A stretch of 64,000 bases of DNA from Lachnospiraceae bacterium (GCA_022845895.1 AP025573.1:3506501-3570500); one strand, 5' to 3'; counted from the first letter of the stretch, positions 51,556 to 60,568 are shown. Notes: a model not told the origin generated them from the letters alone. Numbers and translations are program-made.

Positions 51556-51763
51556 AGTAAAGTAGATAGCCGATGGGGAGGCATGGGACAGATGCGAAGG
51601 TGTAAGCGGAAGGAACGGAGAATCCTCACCAGATTCCTTGGCTTGTGGGGTGAGAGCCGCCATCGGCGAACACCCCACAGGCTTAGGAATCTGTGTGATA
51701 GTCGCAGTTCCCGGACGCATCGGAGCAGATGCCCCATACCTCCCCAGCGGCGTCCACTTCACT
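51556..51763 (-). repeat. Structured repeat element, copy 2 (about 208 bp)
   Basis: Inverted relative of copy 1. Read on the minus strand it has AGTGAAGTGG...GGGGAGGTATGGG pairing CCCATGCCTCCCC...CTACTTTACT, the same GCATC-TGCTCC-GATGC hairpin and a central stem CAGATTCCT/AGGAATCTG plus GTGGGGTG/CACCCCAC. The paired differences from copy 1 support a conserved fold. Terminal inverted repeats are compatible with a MITE-like mobile element or a dispersed structured RNA. Confidence 0.75.
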
Positions 51764-51822
51764 AAACCCCCATTTAAGAAATACTGTTATGAAAACTGCT
51801 GATAATGATCGTATGCTTCCCG

Positions 51823-51846
51823 ATTAGGCATCCTCCATTGCCTAAT
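51823..51846 (+). terminator. Small hairpin before the DUF1062 gene
   Basis: ATTAGGCA (51823-51830) pairs with TGCCTAAT (51839-51846), followed by CTTT. Weak terminator candidate. Confidence 0.4.
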
Positions 51847-51941
51847 CTTTCCGTTCCTCAAGTTCTTTTATAAAACGTGTATTCGGTTGGACATACCAGA
51901 CCGAGATGCTACAATTTTACAGAACGAAAGGACTGTGTAAA

Positions 51942-52508
51942 TTGAAGAGAATCGTATGGTATATCCAATTTGAACTGCCTGCCGTACTTAGATATTGCAA
52001 AAGCTGCGGCACAAAAAGAGAATATAGGTGCTCCGGTCAGTTCCGGGTGAATGCGCAGCGGAAGCATCTTGACATATGGCTCATATACAGATGTCCGCAC
52101 TGTGACACAACGTGGAACCTGCCCATCTGCTCCCGCATCAGTCCCGCCGGCATAGATGCGGACCTCCTGGAACGTTATCACAACAATGACCAGAAGCTGG
52201 CCGCACAGCATGCTCTGAACACGGGGCTTCTCCGGCAGAACGGGGCCATTCCCTGTGTGCCTGCGTTCACGGTAGCCGGGGAGAATCTTCCCACCGGCGA
52301 ACCCGTAGAGCTGCATCTGATATGCGACTACCCGCTTCCCGTCAAAGTGTCTGCCGTGCTGCGCCAGAAGCTGAACCTGTCTCGCAGGATGCTGAATCAG
52401 CTTATTGATAGCGGGTCGATAAAAGGGGCGCCTGGAATACATGTGCTGAAGCAGAAGCTCCCCGGCCATATCACATTGACCGTCCAGTACGATGCTACCG
52501 GCTTATGA
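51942..52508 (+). CDS. DUF1062 domain-containing protein
   Basis: About 188 aa. Two Cys pairs, YCKSCG and YRCPHCDTTWN (near residues 18 and 57), look like a zinc ribbon; a C-terminal half with RRMLNQLIDSGSIKG follows. This matches the DUF1062 family, function unknown, often called a putative nucleic-acid-binding protein. Start taken as TTG 51942 (AAAGGA 9 nt upstream); an ATG at 51906 in frame would add 12 residues. Its end overlaps the convergent AraC-type response-regulator gene by 14 bp. Confidence 0.8.
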   Translation: MKRIVWYIQFELPAVLRYCKSCGTKREYRCSGQFRVNAQRKHLDIWLIYRCPHCDTTWNLPICSRISPAGIDADLLERYHNNDQKLAAQHALNTGLLRQNGAIPCVPAFTVAGENLPTGEPVELHLICDYPLPVKVSAVLRQKLNLSRRMLNQLIDSGSIKGAPGIHVLKQKLPGHITLTVQYDATGL

Positions 52509-54069
52509 GCTTTTCCCGGTATCCTCTCGGCGTCTCTCCCGTCACCTTCTTGAATACGACAGAAAAGTATTTTGGATTGTTATAGCCGCACAGCTCTCCA
52601 ATCTCCTGTATCGGTATGCTGGAGTCCTCCAGCAGCTTTCTCGCTATCTTTATCCGCTCCCCGGTGAGATAGGCGCTGAAGCCCCCGCTCGTATATTTCT
52701 TAAAGAGAGTGCTGACATAGCCGGACGTCCGGTTGAACTTTTCCGCCACCGTATTCAAATCCAGCTCTTCTGTGATATGTTCATCCACGAAATCCAGCAT
52801 CTGCCGCATCAATGCTTCATTCACGCTCCCGCTGTCATCGCAGAGCTCTTTGAGCAGTTCGACCCGCTCTTTCAGCTCCTGCCCTGCCTCCCCGACGGAC
52901 CAGACGCAGGAAAAGCTTTTGTACTTTTCATCCCATACCGTCTTGCCGGTCTGCTTCCGCGCCATCACGAGATTGATATGGTTCTGTACTTCCTCGTACT
53001 CCTGCTCCAGCACCTTCAGCACCCGGCGGGTTTTCCCGGAATATGCCAGCTTTCGGAAGCGGTCCAGCATATCAAATATATTGATGTCTTCAATCGGCTT
53101 CATCCGCTTTACCAGCTCCGGTGCTTCTGGCTCCTTTCCTTTTTCCAGATCCTGATACGCGCATACGCTGCCCCCCTCTTCAAATATCTTATAGTTGGCT
53201 GCCAGCATAGCATGCCGCAGAGATACGTGAAGCTGGATGGAGTCAAATGCTATATCACCGATTCCCGCATATATCTCTGTCTTGCAATATTGTTTCAACA
53301 ATGACAGTGCTTCGCGCACGAGCTTTTTCTTCTGTTCCAGAAGGGCGGTCTGGCTGTCCCCTTCAAAGATGGCCACGACCATGCCTGATCCGTATACTAC
53401 GTTAATTGCCTTTTCATCATCCAGACGAAGTCCCCAGAACTCATCCAGTATATTTTTTACGACAAAGTCTATATATTCCATGTTGGCCGGCGTAACCTTA
53501 TACTGTACGGCTACGCACATGTACAAGTGGGAGTCGAAGCGCATGCCCAGCTCTTCGAGCTGGATGAGATAATTCCGCGCCTCCTCACTGCTCGTACATT
53601 TCAAAAGGCCAAGCAGAAAATCCCGCTTAAGCTTTTCCATAATTCTCGTATTTTCGCTTCTTTTCAGATATTCCTCACGGTTCCTCTGCCTGGCCTGCCG
53701 TATATCTGTTATGTAGGAATGTATGAGTTCTACGAACTCCGTTTTCTTAATCGGTTTCATGACATACTCTTTTACGCCAAGCTTAATGGCTTTCTTGGCA
53801 TATTCGAAGTTCTCATATCCCGACAAGATGATAACAGGGACATTTACGTTGATCTCCTTCAGCCTCTGTATGAATTCCAGGCCGTCACATCCGGGCATAC
53901 TTATATCTGTTATGATAAGTCCCGGCGTCTCTGTCCTCGACTTTTCCAGCGCCTCCAGACCGTTTCTCGCCTCTACGAACTCTACTTCTTCCCTGAGGTT
54001 GCCGGACAGTATGGTTACGATTCCTTTCCGTATGAACTTTTCGTCATCTGCAACTAATATTTTAAACAT
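52495..54069 (-). CDS. AraC-type response regulator (YesN-like)
   Basis: About 524 aa. Receiver domain (residues 1-120) with DDE near residue 8 and phospho-acceptor Asp in LIITDISMPGCDG; a long middle region; C-terminal AraC double helix-turn-helix (EELDLNTVAEKFNRTSGYVS and SIPIQEIGELCGYNNPKYFS). Start set at ATG 54069 (MFKILVADDE). Partner of the sensor kinase 22 bp upstream. Such pairs usually activate neighbouring sugar ABC transporter operons, here probably system 3. Confidence 0.92.
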   Translation of the reverse strand: MFKILVADDEKFIRKGIVTILSGNLREEVEFVEARNGLEALEKSRTETPGLIITDISMPGCDGLEFIQRLKEINVNVPVIILSGYENFEYAKKAIKLGVKEYVMKPIKKTEFVELIHSYITDIRQARQRNREEYLKRSENTRIMEKLKRDFLLGLLKCTSSEEARNYLIQLEELGMRFDSHLYMCVAVQYKVTPANMEYIDFVVKNILDEFWGLRLDDEKAINVVYGSGMVVAIFEGDSQTALLEQKKKLVREALSLLKQYCKTEIYAGIGDIAFDSIQLHVSLRHAMLAANYKIFEEGGSVCAYQDLEKGKEPEAPELVKRMKPIEDINIFDMLDRFRKLAYSGKTRRVLKVLEQEYEEVQNHINLVMARKQTGKTVWDEKYKSFSCVWSVGEAGQELKERVELLKELCDDSGSVNEALMRQMLDFVDEHITEELDLNTVAEKFNRTSGYVSTLFKKYTSGGFSAYLTGERIKIARKLLEDSSIPIQEIGELCGYNNPKYFSVVFKKVTGETPRGYREKLISR

Positions 54070-54091
54070 TACCATCACCCATTTTCATCAT

Positions 54092-55885
54092 CTACAGTTC
54101 AATTATAATGCGGATTACCGTACCTTCCTGCTGCCTGCTCTCAATCATTACCTTGCTGCCTTCCTTGCATATCATCTCTATCCTCTGCTTTACGTTCAGG
54201 ATTCCGATAGATTTGCGCTGCTTCTCGGTACATCGAATCTCTTTGTTCTCATCGAGACATCTCTGGATCCACGCCACCTTTTCACCTTCGATGCCGCACC
54301 CGTTGTCCTCTATGGCAATTACAAGCCTGTCACCTTCTCTTCTTGCGGTTACGCGGACTTTCCACGGCGGCATCTTCGTCTTAAATGCATGACTGAAGCA
54401 GTTTTCCACCAGCGGCTGCAGTATCATCTTAGGTACAATCACATCCTCCAGCCCGTAGTCGCATTCCAGCTCATCTTCCAGGTCATCTTCATATCTCATA
54501 CGCATGATATAGAGATAATTCTTCAGATTCTGCCATTCCAGTTCAAATGCCACTTCGTTGTTGCCCCATTTGATGCTGTAGCGGAAAAGCTCTCCGAGCA
54601 CAGCCAGGCTGTTCCCCATCATATAATAGCCGTCAATCTCGCATTGCATGCGCATATTTTCCAGCGTATTGTATAGAAAATGAGGATTGATCTGAGCCTG
54701 CAGCGCTTTGATTTCAGCATCTTTCTGCGCCTGTTCGTTTCGTACCTTCTCTTCGAGGACCTCATTCAAGTGGGCCACCATGAGATTGAAGGAACTTCCG
54801 ATGCGGGATATCTCATCTGATTTGCCATCCTCCGGTATGAGCACGTCAAAATGTCCTTCCCTCACCTTACCCATCATGACGTCTACGACTACGAGACGGC
54901 TCAGCATGTTGCTGATAACGAGGTAAGTGATGATTCCCATCACTCCAAGACACATTACGGTAATGAGCAGTACGCCGATGACCATGTTGAAGATATTGCT
55001 ATATATGTCATCCCGTGAGAGAAGGGCAATATTGATAAGTCCCGTATTTGGGCATACGGTGTAAGACATCCGATAACTAGCCCCGTCAATGTACAGTTCT
55101 TCCGTACCCTTATCCTCCTGGATCCGTGCCATAATACGTTTTTCAAGCGCGCTGTCCCTGTTCCCCGTATTGATAAGGACATTTTTCTTCCGGTCCGCAA
55201 CAATCTTCGTTATACCGGAATCGTCATTGCGAAGGCCCGTCACGTCCATAAGCCGGTTGATATCCACATCCGTCTCTACCACTCCTATCACGTCTTTCGT
55301 CCCTATCGCATATACCTTCTTATAGATAGGAAGGACATAGACATTGGCATTGCCGACTTTTATGTGCTTGGTATCCAGCGTGGAGAACACGAGTTCCGAT
55401 TCTCTGACAGCTCCATAGACCGCTCCCTGCGTGTCCACCGTCACCTCCGCGTAATATGGCTTTTCTTCCAGATTCTGAAGAGGAAACTGCCAGTCGGCCT
55501 TCACCTGGCTGTTCGATGAATAGAGACCGATATTGCCAAAGATATTAGAATACAGATAACGGTTGTTAATCAGTTCCTTCTGTACGCTGGACGTATAATA
55601 GTTGATTTCCCGCTGGCTCAGTTCGTTCTTATCGTTCATAAAATAAGAAAATTCCTGCCGGTAGAACAGCTCATCCAGCATGACCTCCGCGTCTGACAGC
55701 GTCTCGTCAATCCGGCCCTGCATACTGCCGAGCACGGACGTCAGTTTACCATCCGCAGTCTCCATAGAAGTCTTTTGGTACATCTGTATGTATATGATAC
55801 AGATAATGAATATCGGTATGAGAAGCAGCAGCATCGTGGCTATCGTCATCTTCCATACCATGTTCAGTCCATAACGTCTCTTCAT
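54092..55885 (-). CDS. Sensor histidine kinase (YesM-like)
   Basis: About 597 aa. N-terminal transmembrane segment (about residues 10-32), extracellular sensor region, second transmembrane segment near 300, HAMP-like region, His_kinase domain with phospho-acceptor His in QAQINPHFLYNTLENM, and GHKL ATPase with LVENCFSHAF and NGCGI. Start set at ATG 55885 (MKRRYGL) with AGGTGAAGGG upstream; the first in-frame ATG, at 55933, lies inside an extragenic palindrome. Likely senses a sugar-bound binding protein or ligand outside the cell. Confidence 0.92.
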   Translation of the reverse strand: MKRRYGLNMVWKMTIATMLLLLIPIFIICIIYIQMYQKTSMETADGKLTSVLGSMQGRIDETLSDAEVMLDELFYRQEFSYFMNDKNELSQREINYYTSSVQKELINNRYLYSNIFGNIGLYSSNSQVKADWQFPLQNLEEKPYYAEVTVDTQGAVYGAVRESELVFSTLDTKHIKVGNANVYVLPIYKKVYAIGTKDVIGVVETDVDINRLMDVTGLRNDDSGITKIVADRKKNVLINTGNRDSALEKRIMARIQEDKGTEELYIDGASYRMSYTVCPNTGLINIALLSRDDIYSNIFNMVIGVLLITVMCLGVMGIITYLVISNMLSRLVVVDVMMGKVREGHFDVLIPEDGKSDEISRIGSSFNLMVAHLNEVLEEKVRNEQAQKDAEIKALQAQINPHFLYNTLENMRMQCEIDGYYMMGNSLAVLGELFRYSIKWGNNEVAFELEWQNLKNYLYIMRMRYEDDLEDELECDYGLEDVIVPKMILQPLVENCFSHAFKTKMPPWKVRVTARREGDRLVIAIEDNGCGIEGEKVAWIQRCLDENKEIRCTEKQRKSIGILNVKQRIEMICKEGSKVMIESRQQEGTVIRIIIEL

Positions 55886-55925
55886 CCCTTCACCTCTCTC
55901 CATCTTTTTCCAGTATAACACATAG

Positions 55926-56003
55926 AGGGACACCCTGAAAACGAATTGGGGACGGAGGAAAATTAATTTTCCTCCGTCCCCAATTCGTTTTCAGGGTGTC
56001 CCT
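55926..56003. repeat. 78-bp extragenic palindrome, copy 2
   Basis: Perfect 39-bp arms meeting at 55964/55965: AGGGACACCCTG... then the core GGGGACGGAGGAAAATT. Same family as copies at 44197 and 57257, and a further AGGGTGTCCC unit follows at 56014-56023. Lies just upstream of the kinase start. Confidence 0.92.
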
Positions 56004-56188
56004 AATTTATTTTAGGGTGTCCCCATAGAATAATGCTGTACAAGGCAGACGCAGGACGATGAGCATCTTGATTTTACTATACGGTATGCACTGCAGTCAT
56101 TCATGGATACGATATAAAAATTATCGATGATGAAATCTGGATAACAAAAAAGTCAACAACATCTTGTTTAAAAAGATAGAACAGGGCC
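56004..56188. other. Intergenic stretch, nothing recognised
   Basis: Between palindrome copy 2 and the terminator of the sugar operon. It must contain the promoter of the two-component system, but no clear -35/-10 pair was found. Confidence 0.35.
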
Positions 56189-56210
56189 AGCTGCCGTAGA
56201 AACGGCAGCT
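56189..56210 (-). terminator. Terminator-like hairpin after the Gfo/Idh gene
   Basis: Perfect 9-bp stem AGCTGCCGT/ACGGCAGCT with a 4-base loop, 16 bp after the stop codon; a T-run follows about 12 nt later on the minus strand. Confidence 0.6.
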
Positions 56211-56226
56211 GTATCCGGCGTTGTTC

Positions 56227-57225
56227 CTACCGTCCGGCATCTTCCAGCGCCCTGTCCAGTATACGCGCGTTTTGCAAGGTCTCTTTTTCCGACACGAGCG
56301 GCTGCTCCCCATCCAGGATGCATCTGCCGAACTGTTCGATTTCCAGCATGTAGTTGTCAGGACACATGACTGTATACTCCGTCTTCTCTTCATCCAGCAC
56401 TTCCACATTATCCACACTGGCACCTGTGGAAACGGTGAATTTGCACACGTTTCTACAATTGAAGTTGCATGGGACTTCAATCCTTCCCTTATCTCCTACC
56501 ACGGCATAATAGCCTCTGGCATAGGAATTCAGGGAAGAATACCCTGCGGCCTGGATGCCGTCATCATACTTGAGCAGAAACGTATTGCTCACATCAACCC
56601 CATATTCTTCGTCCATCTCGGCAAACGCCTTGACGCTTTCCGGCTCTTTTCCAATCAGATAGCTTATGACATTGACATTATAGCACGCCATATCATAGAA
56701 CGCGCCGCCGCCCAGATTCTGGTTCATCCTGATGTTAGACATGTCGTGAAGCACATCCGTCAGATGGGATTCTATATACTTCACTTTCCCTATGGCACCC
56801 TCATCTATAAGCGCCTTCACCTTCTGCACAAGCGGACTGTGCCGGTAGGCAAATGCCTCCATGAGAAGCACTCCGTTCTCCCGGCACACCTCATACATCT
56901 TCTTTGCTTCTTCTTCATTCATGGCTAACGGCTTCTCACATAAAATATGCTTTCCGGCCTTTGCAGCTTTTTCTGTCCACTCATAGTGCATAGTGTTGGG
57001 AAGCGGTATGTAGACAGCTTCCACTTCATCGTCTTCCAGCAGCTGTTCGTAGCTGCCATAGGCCTTTTCCGCGGAGAATAATTCTTTGAATTCCTCCGCT
57101 TTACCGTCTCCCCGGCTCGCCACGGCATACAGCCTCGCGTTGTCCGCCTGAAGCAGTCCCGGTATCGTCCTTATCCTGGCAATCCCGGCACAGCCTAAGA
57201 TGCCCCAGTTTACTTTTTTATTCAT
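56227..57225 (-). CDS. Gfo/Idh/MocA-family oxidoreductase
   Basis: NAD(P)-dependent dehydrogenase, about 332 aa. The N-terminal Rossmann fold begins NWGILGCAGIAR and includes the catalytic-region motif CEKPLAMN near residue 95; the C-terminal substrate domain has GGGAFYDMACYNVN. Start at ATG 57225 with AAAGGTGG upstream; the first in-frame ATG at 57279 lies in palindrome copy 3. Last gene of the system-3 sugar operon; it may oxidise a sugar, polyol or their phosphates. Substrate unknown. Confidence 0.9.
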   Translation of the reverse strand: MNKKVNWGILGCAGIARIRTIPGLLQADNARLYAVASRGDGKAEEFKELFSAEKAYGSYEQLLEDDEVEAVYIPLPNTMHYEWTEKAAKAGKHILCEKPLAMNEEEAKKMYEVCRENGVLLMEAFAYRHSPLVQKVKALIDEGAIGKVKYIESHLTDVLHDMSNIRMNQNLGGGAFYDMACYNVNVISYLIGKEPESVKAFAEMDEEYGVDVSNTFLLKYDDGIQAAGYSSLNSYARGYYAVVGDKGRIEVPCNFNCRNVCKFTVSTGASVDNVEVLDEEKTEYTVMCPDNYMLEIEQFGRCILDGEQPLVSEKETLQNARILDRALEDAGR

Positions 57226-57256
57226 CAACTTTAACCACCTTTCATCGTTGAGGTTC

Positions 57257-57296
57257 GTTGGGGACGGGGGAAAATTCATTTTCCCCCGTCCCCAAC
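57257..57296. repeat. Extragenic palindrome, copy 3
   Basis: 19-bp perfect arms (57257-57275 with 57278-57296) around TC, core GGGGACGGGGGAAAAT, followed by a TTTAGGGTGTCCCTA unit. It sits between the DhaK-DhaL gene and the Gfo/Idh gene inside one operon. Confidence 0.9.
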
Positions 57297-57312
57297 TCGT
57301 TTTAGGGTGTCC

Positions 57313-59055
57313 CTACCTGCCTTCTACGAATTCTCTCATGCCCTGGAAGATGAGCCATACGGAAGTCGCGCCTGCATCCTGGTGGCCGATTGCCCGCTCC
57401 ATAAGTGATTTGGCCCGCCCGAACTTGGCTACATACTTTTTCGTGTCTTCCATGCCCTGTCTGGCTGCCTCTTCCGCTGCCTTCAGCATGTCGAGAAGGC
57501 TGCCGGAGGCCGCTTTCTCCATCGCTTCTACCGCAGGGGCCAGGGCATCTACCATCGTCTTGTCTCCCACCTCGGCCTTGCCTCGTTCCTGGATGGCAAG
57601 GAGGCTCATCCGCTCCATCTTTGCCAGATCTGCGGCCGTAAGCACTTCTTTCGGCTTCATGCCTTTTGCCCCGGCCAGAAACAGGCTGCCGAATATGACG
57701 CCGGAGGCACCGCCCATAGACATGAGCATGGCATTTCCCGCAGTCTCGAACACTGCATATGCATTTGTCTCGTCTTCCATCCGGAGCAGCTTTTTCTTCG
57801 CCTTCTGCATTCCCCCGGCCATGCCGATTCCGTGGTCGCCGTCTCCGATTACGCTGTCGATCTCCGTAAGATATGGTTTGCCTGCTATTATCTTATCCGC
57901 TATGTAAAGCAGCATATTCCTCGCATCTGCGGCATTCAGCTCAGTTAGCTCCCCTTCTTTGCTCCTTACGATTTCGGCCTCTTTTACGTCTGCTTCATCA
58001 AATTCCGTCTCTTCTTCCTCCTCCATGTCTCCAGGTTCGCTGACGGCGCCCGTCAGTTCGCCTTTTGCATAGTACGGGGAATAGCACGGCGCGTCATAAT
58101 ACCGCTTCAGCTCCTCGTCGAGCTTCAGCACCGTGATGGAGAATCCGCCCATCTCCATACATGTACAGTATGTCTTCACCTCTGCATCGTACACCTTAAG
58201 CCCGTCTGCCGCCATAAGCCTGTGCAGGTCGTAATACACGATGTTCAGCTCCAGAAGAGGTGTGGAGCCAAGCCCGTTCACAAGGACCGCTATCTCATCC
58301 CCTTCTTTCAGGTTCATCTCTGCCTTCAGCTCTGCGTACATCCTCCCCACAAGTTCATCCGCCGGCTTAAGCTTCGTGCGCTCAATGCCCGGCTCACCGT
58401 GAAGCCCCATACCGAATTCCACTTCGTCATCCGGCAGCTCGAATGTCGGCTTATCGTTCCCCGGCAGCGTTCCGGGAGACGTTGCAAGACCAATCGTATT
58501 GATATTGTCCCTCGCCTTTTCTGCAATTCGTACCACCTCGTCAAACGCAAGCCCCGCATCACATGCCGCGCCGGCTGCCTTGATAACAAAGACATCACCC
58601 GCGATGCCGCGGCGGTCTGTAATCCGCTCCTTCGGCGCCGAAGCGCAGTCGTCCCACACCCGTACGTGGGCGGTCTTCATGCCGTCCGCGCGGCACAGTT
58701 CCTCCGCCATGTCAAAGTTCAGATTGTCTCCTGCATAGCATCCGTAGATGAACAGTACCCCTTTTCCCTGGTCTACGGCCTTTGCCGTCTCATAGATCAG
58801 CTCCGGGTTCGGGGAGGCGCATATGTTGCCGCAGGCGACGCCGTCGGCCAGCCCGGCTCCGCAGTACCCGGAAAAAAGTGGTTCATGACCGCTTCCTCCG
58901 CCGATGACAAGCGCAACCTTATCTTTTCTGTGTCCCTTGTATGTAAATGCATTGTACTCGCCGATTCTTTTGTAGTACCGTCTGTATGCAGACAGATATC
59001 CGGCAAGCATCTCTTCCACCACATGATCTACATCTGCATTTAATATTTTTTTCAT
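57313..59055 (-). CDS. DhaK-DhaL fusion ketose kinase (ATP-dependent)
   Basis: 580-aa single-chain dihydroxyacetone-kinase-type enzyme. DhaK part (1 to about 340): GGGSGHEPLFSGYCG, GCYAGDNLNFDMA and covalent substrate His219 in GLHGEPG. Acidic linker near 345-375 (GDMEEEEETEFDEAD). DhaL part (about 375-580): GDGDHGIGMAGG, KAEVGDKTMVDALAP and HQDAGATS. The layout is that of ATP-dependent kinases acting on dihydroxyacetone or erythrulose-like ketoses. It is flanked by an SIS isomerase and a TIM-barrel isomerase, so a C4 or other ketose is a plausible substrate. Confidence 0.92.
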   Translation of the reverse strand: MKKILNADVDHVVEEMLAGYLSAYRRYYKRIGEYNAFTYKGHRKDKVALVIGGGSGHEPLFSGYCGAGLADGVACGNICASPNPELIYETAKAVDQGKGVLFIYGCYAGDNLNFDMAEELCRADGMKTAHVRVWDDCASAPKERITDRRGIAGDVFVIKAAGAACDAGLAFDEVVRIAEKARDNINTIGLATSPGTLPGNDKPTFELPDDEVEFGMGLHGEPGIERTKLKPADELVGRMYAELKAEMNLKEGDEIAVLVNGLGSTPLLELNIVYYDLHRLMAADGLKVYDAEVKTYCTCMEMGGFSITVLKLDEELKRYYDAPCYSPYYAKGELTGAVSEPGDMEEEEETEFDEADVKEAEIVRSKEGELTELNAADARNMLLYIADKIIAGKPYLTEIDSVIGDGDHGIGMAGGMQKAKKKLLRMEDETNAYAVFETAGNAMLMSMGGASGVIFGSLFLAGAKGMKPKEVLTAADLAKMERMSLLAIQERGKAEVGDKTMVDALAPAVEAMEKAASGSLLDMLKAAEEAARQGMEDTKKYVAKFGRAKSLMERAIGHQDAGATSVWLIFQGMREFVEGR

Positions 59056-59108
59056 CGCACCTCTTCCTCCTATACGTCACTAGCTTCACGCCTCCAACTT
59101 AACGCTTC

Positions 59109-59672
59109 TTATTCTACGTTCCTGTGGCGCCCCGACATCCTCTCGAATGTGAGTCCCGGCGTCTCGTCCACGATGGTCATCACTATTATATCAAATACCA
59201 TGAGCAGGCACTGTTCAAACAGATTGCCCATGGGCTGGAATGACGGAACGACATCATCCGTCCCACGGTACACCGCGGCCGGGACGAAGAATACTTTGTC
59301 CGCAACGTTTCTTGCCGTGTTCCCGCTCGGTGAACCGGTTACCACATATAGGAGAGCTCCTGCTTCTTTCGCCCGCTCGCATATATAATTGATATGCCCG
59401 ATGCAGCCATCTCCGAGGGTGGCTATCAGCATATCGCCTTCTCCTATAGAAGGTGTCGTGTCGTCCCAGATCCAGTGAATCTCTTTGCCCATATGCATGA
59501 GCCTCATGGCAAATGCTCTCGTCGCCATCCCTTCGCGCCCTACTCCGATAAGGAAGATGCGGTCATGCCGCTCCACTTCATCGATAAATTCACGCATCGC
59601 TGCCTGATCCAGCTTCTCGAATACCTGTCGATATTCAGAGAGCATCTGCTCGTACATCTCTTTATATTCCAT
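59109..59672 (-). CDS. SIS-domain sugar isomerase (6-phospho-3-hexuloisomerase-like)
   Basis: 187-aa single SIS-domain protein. FLIGVGREGMATRAFAMRL near residue 39 is the phosphosugar loop, followed by IATLGDGCIGHINYICERAKEAGA and a C-terminal helix with FEQCLLMVFDIIVM. Length and motifs match the PHI/HxlB-type subgroup. In this operon it would act on the phosphorylated ketose made by the fusion kinase; the exact reaction is not shown by sequence. Confidence 0.85.
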   Translation of the reverse strand: MEYKEMYEQMLSEYRQVFEKLDQAAMREFIDEVERHDRIFLIGVGREGMATRAFAMRLMHMGKEIHWIWDDTTPSIGEGDMLIATLGDGCIGHINYICERAKEAGALLYVVTGSPSGNTARNVADKVFFVPAAVYRGTDDVVPSFQPMGNLFEQCLLMVFDIIVMTIVDETPGLTFERMSGRHRNVE

Positions 59673-59683
59673 GCTGCGCCTCC

Positions 59684-60568
59684 TTAATCCAGTTCCCTGT
59701 GAAGATAGTCCATCGTCTTTTTCATACCGTCGTACACTGCGTCATCGTCGTCTTCAAATATGGTGACGACCTCCAGGTACTGCATGACATCGTCAAGCCC
59801 GGCCCCGGCGGTAGCGCGCCTGATGAGCTCCGGCGTGACGATTCCTTTCTTCGTGAAGTCCCAATGCCGGTCCCACTGGCCGTCCGTCTGCTGAAGATGA
59901 ATGGATCCGATGTATGGGGCGCATGTGTGGAACCAGAGTTCAATATCCGCTTCTTCCTTCAAAAGCGGCTCATAAAGCGCATGTCCCCAGTCCACGAGCA
60001 GCTTTACCGGAATATCCGTCCCTTCCAGGTCCTTCATCATCTTTACCGACACTTCAGGGCTGTATGGAAATTCCGTGATGAGCGGCGTCGCCTCAATATG
60101 TATCTCCTCCAGACCTTTCTCCTTCCCATAGGAGGCCAGCCGCCTGACATAGCCAAGCATCTCTTCGTACCGTTCTTCCCGTCTTGCAGGACAGCGGGCG
60201 TCGTCGTAGGACATGCCGCCTACCGGTGTTCCCATGACTTTTGCCCCCATTACTGCCGTAAGGTCGATGGCCCGTTTAAAGAAGAGGAAGGCCGCTTCTC
60301 TCTGCTCCTTGGCTGGAGCGAGAAGATGAGCATACGAATAGGACGCCAGTCCTCCGAATGTAGCATCTATGTGTACGCTCTCTTCTTCAAATGCTTCCTT
60401 GTATCGGATTGCCAGCACATCCCTGAGTTCTTCCGGCCACCACGGGTCGATGAGGTCCCACGTAAACTGCACGTGGTCCGTGCCAAATTCGTGTCTGCAC
60501 ATGTGGGCCAGCTTCTCTGGCTCTAAAAAGCGCTTTACGGCAAATGACAGATTTAATCCAAGCTTCAT
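59684..60568 (-). CDS. TIM-barrel sugar (phosphate) isomerase/epimerase
   Basis: About 294 aa, of the AP-endonuclease-2-like xylose-isomerase-like TIM-barrel superfamily. Metal-site residues are suggested by EEIHIEATPLITEFPYS (Glu), LLVDWGHALYEP (Asp, His), SIHLQQTDGQWDRHWDF (His, Asp/His) and the late EVVTIFEDD (Glu). Related enzymes epimerise or isomerise ketoses and ketose phosphates such as erythrulose phosphate. Start ATG 60568 (MKLGLNLSF). First enzyme gene after the permease, so it fits early steps of the pathway. Confidence 0.85.
   Translation of the reverse strand: MKLGLNLSFAVKRFLEPEKLAHMCRHEFGTDHVQFTWDLIDPWWPEELRDVLAIRYKEAFEEESVHIDATFGGLASYSYAHLLAPAKEQREAAFLFFKRAIDLTAVMGAKVMGTPVGGMSYDDARCPARREERYEEMLGYVRRLASYGKEKGLEEIHIEATPLITEFPYSPEVSVKMMKDLEGTDIPVKLLVDWGHALYEPLLKEEADIELWFHTCAPYIGSIHLQQTDGQWDRHWDFTKKGIVTPELIRRATAGAGLDDVMQYLEVVTIFEDDDDAVYDGMKKTMDYLHRELD

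Noticed and set aside
55886-55933. Upstream ATG (55933) for the YesM-like kinase
   Set aside because: It lies inside the 78-bp palindrome; ATG 55885 has the ribosome site and starts at the usual basic-plus-transmembrane N-terminus.
57226-57279. Upstream ATG (57279) for the Gfo/Idh gene
   Set aside because: It lies inside palindrome copy 3 and would add non-family residues before the Rossmann start.
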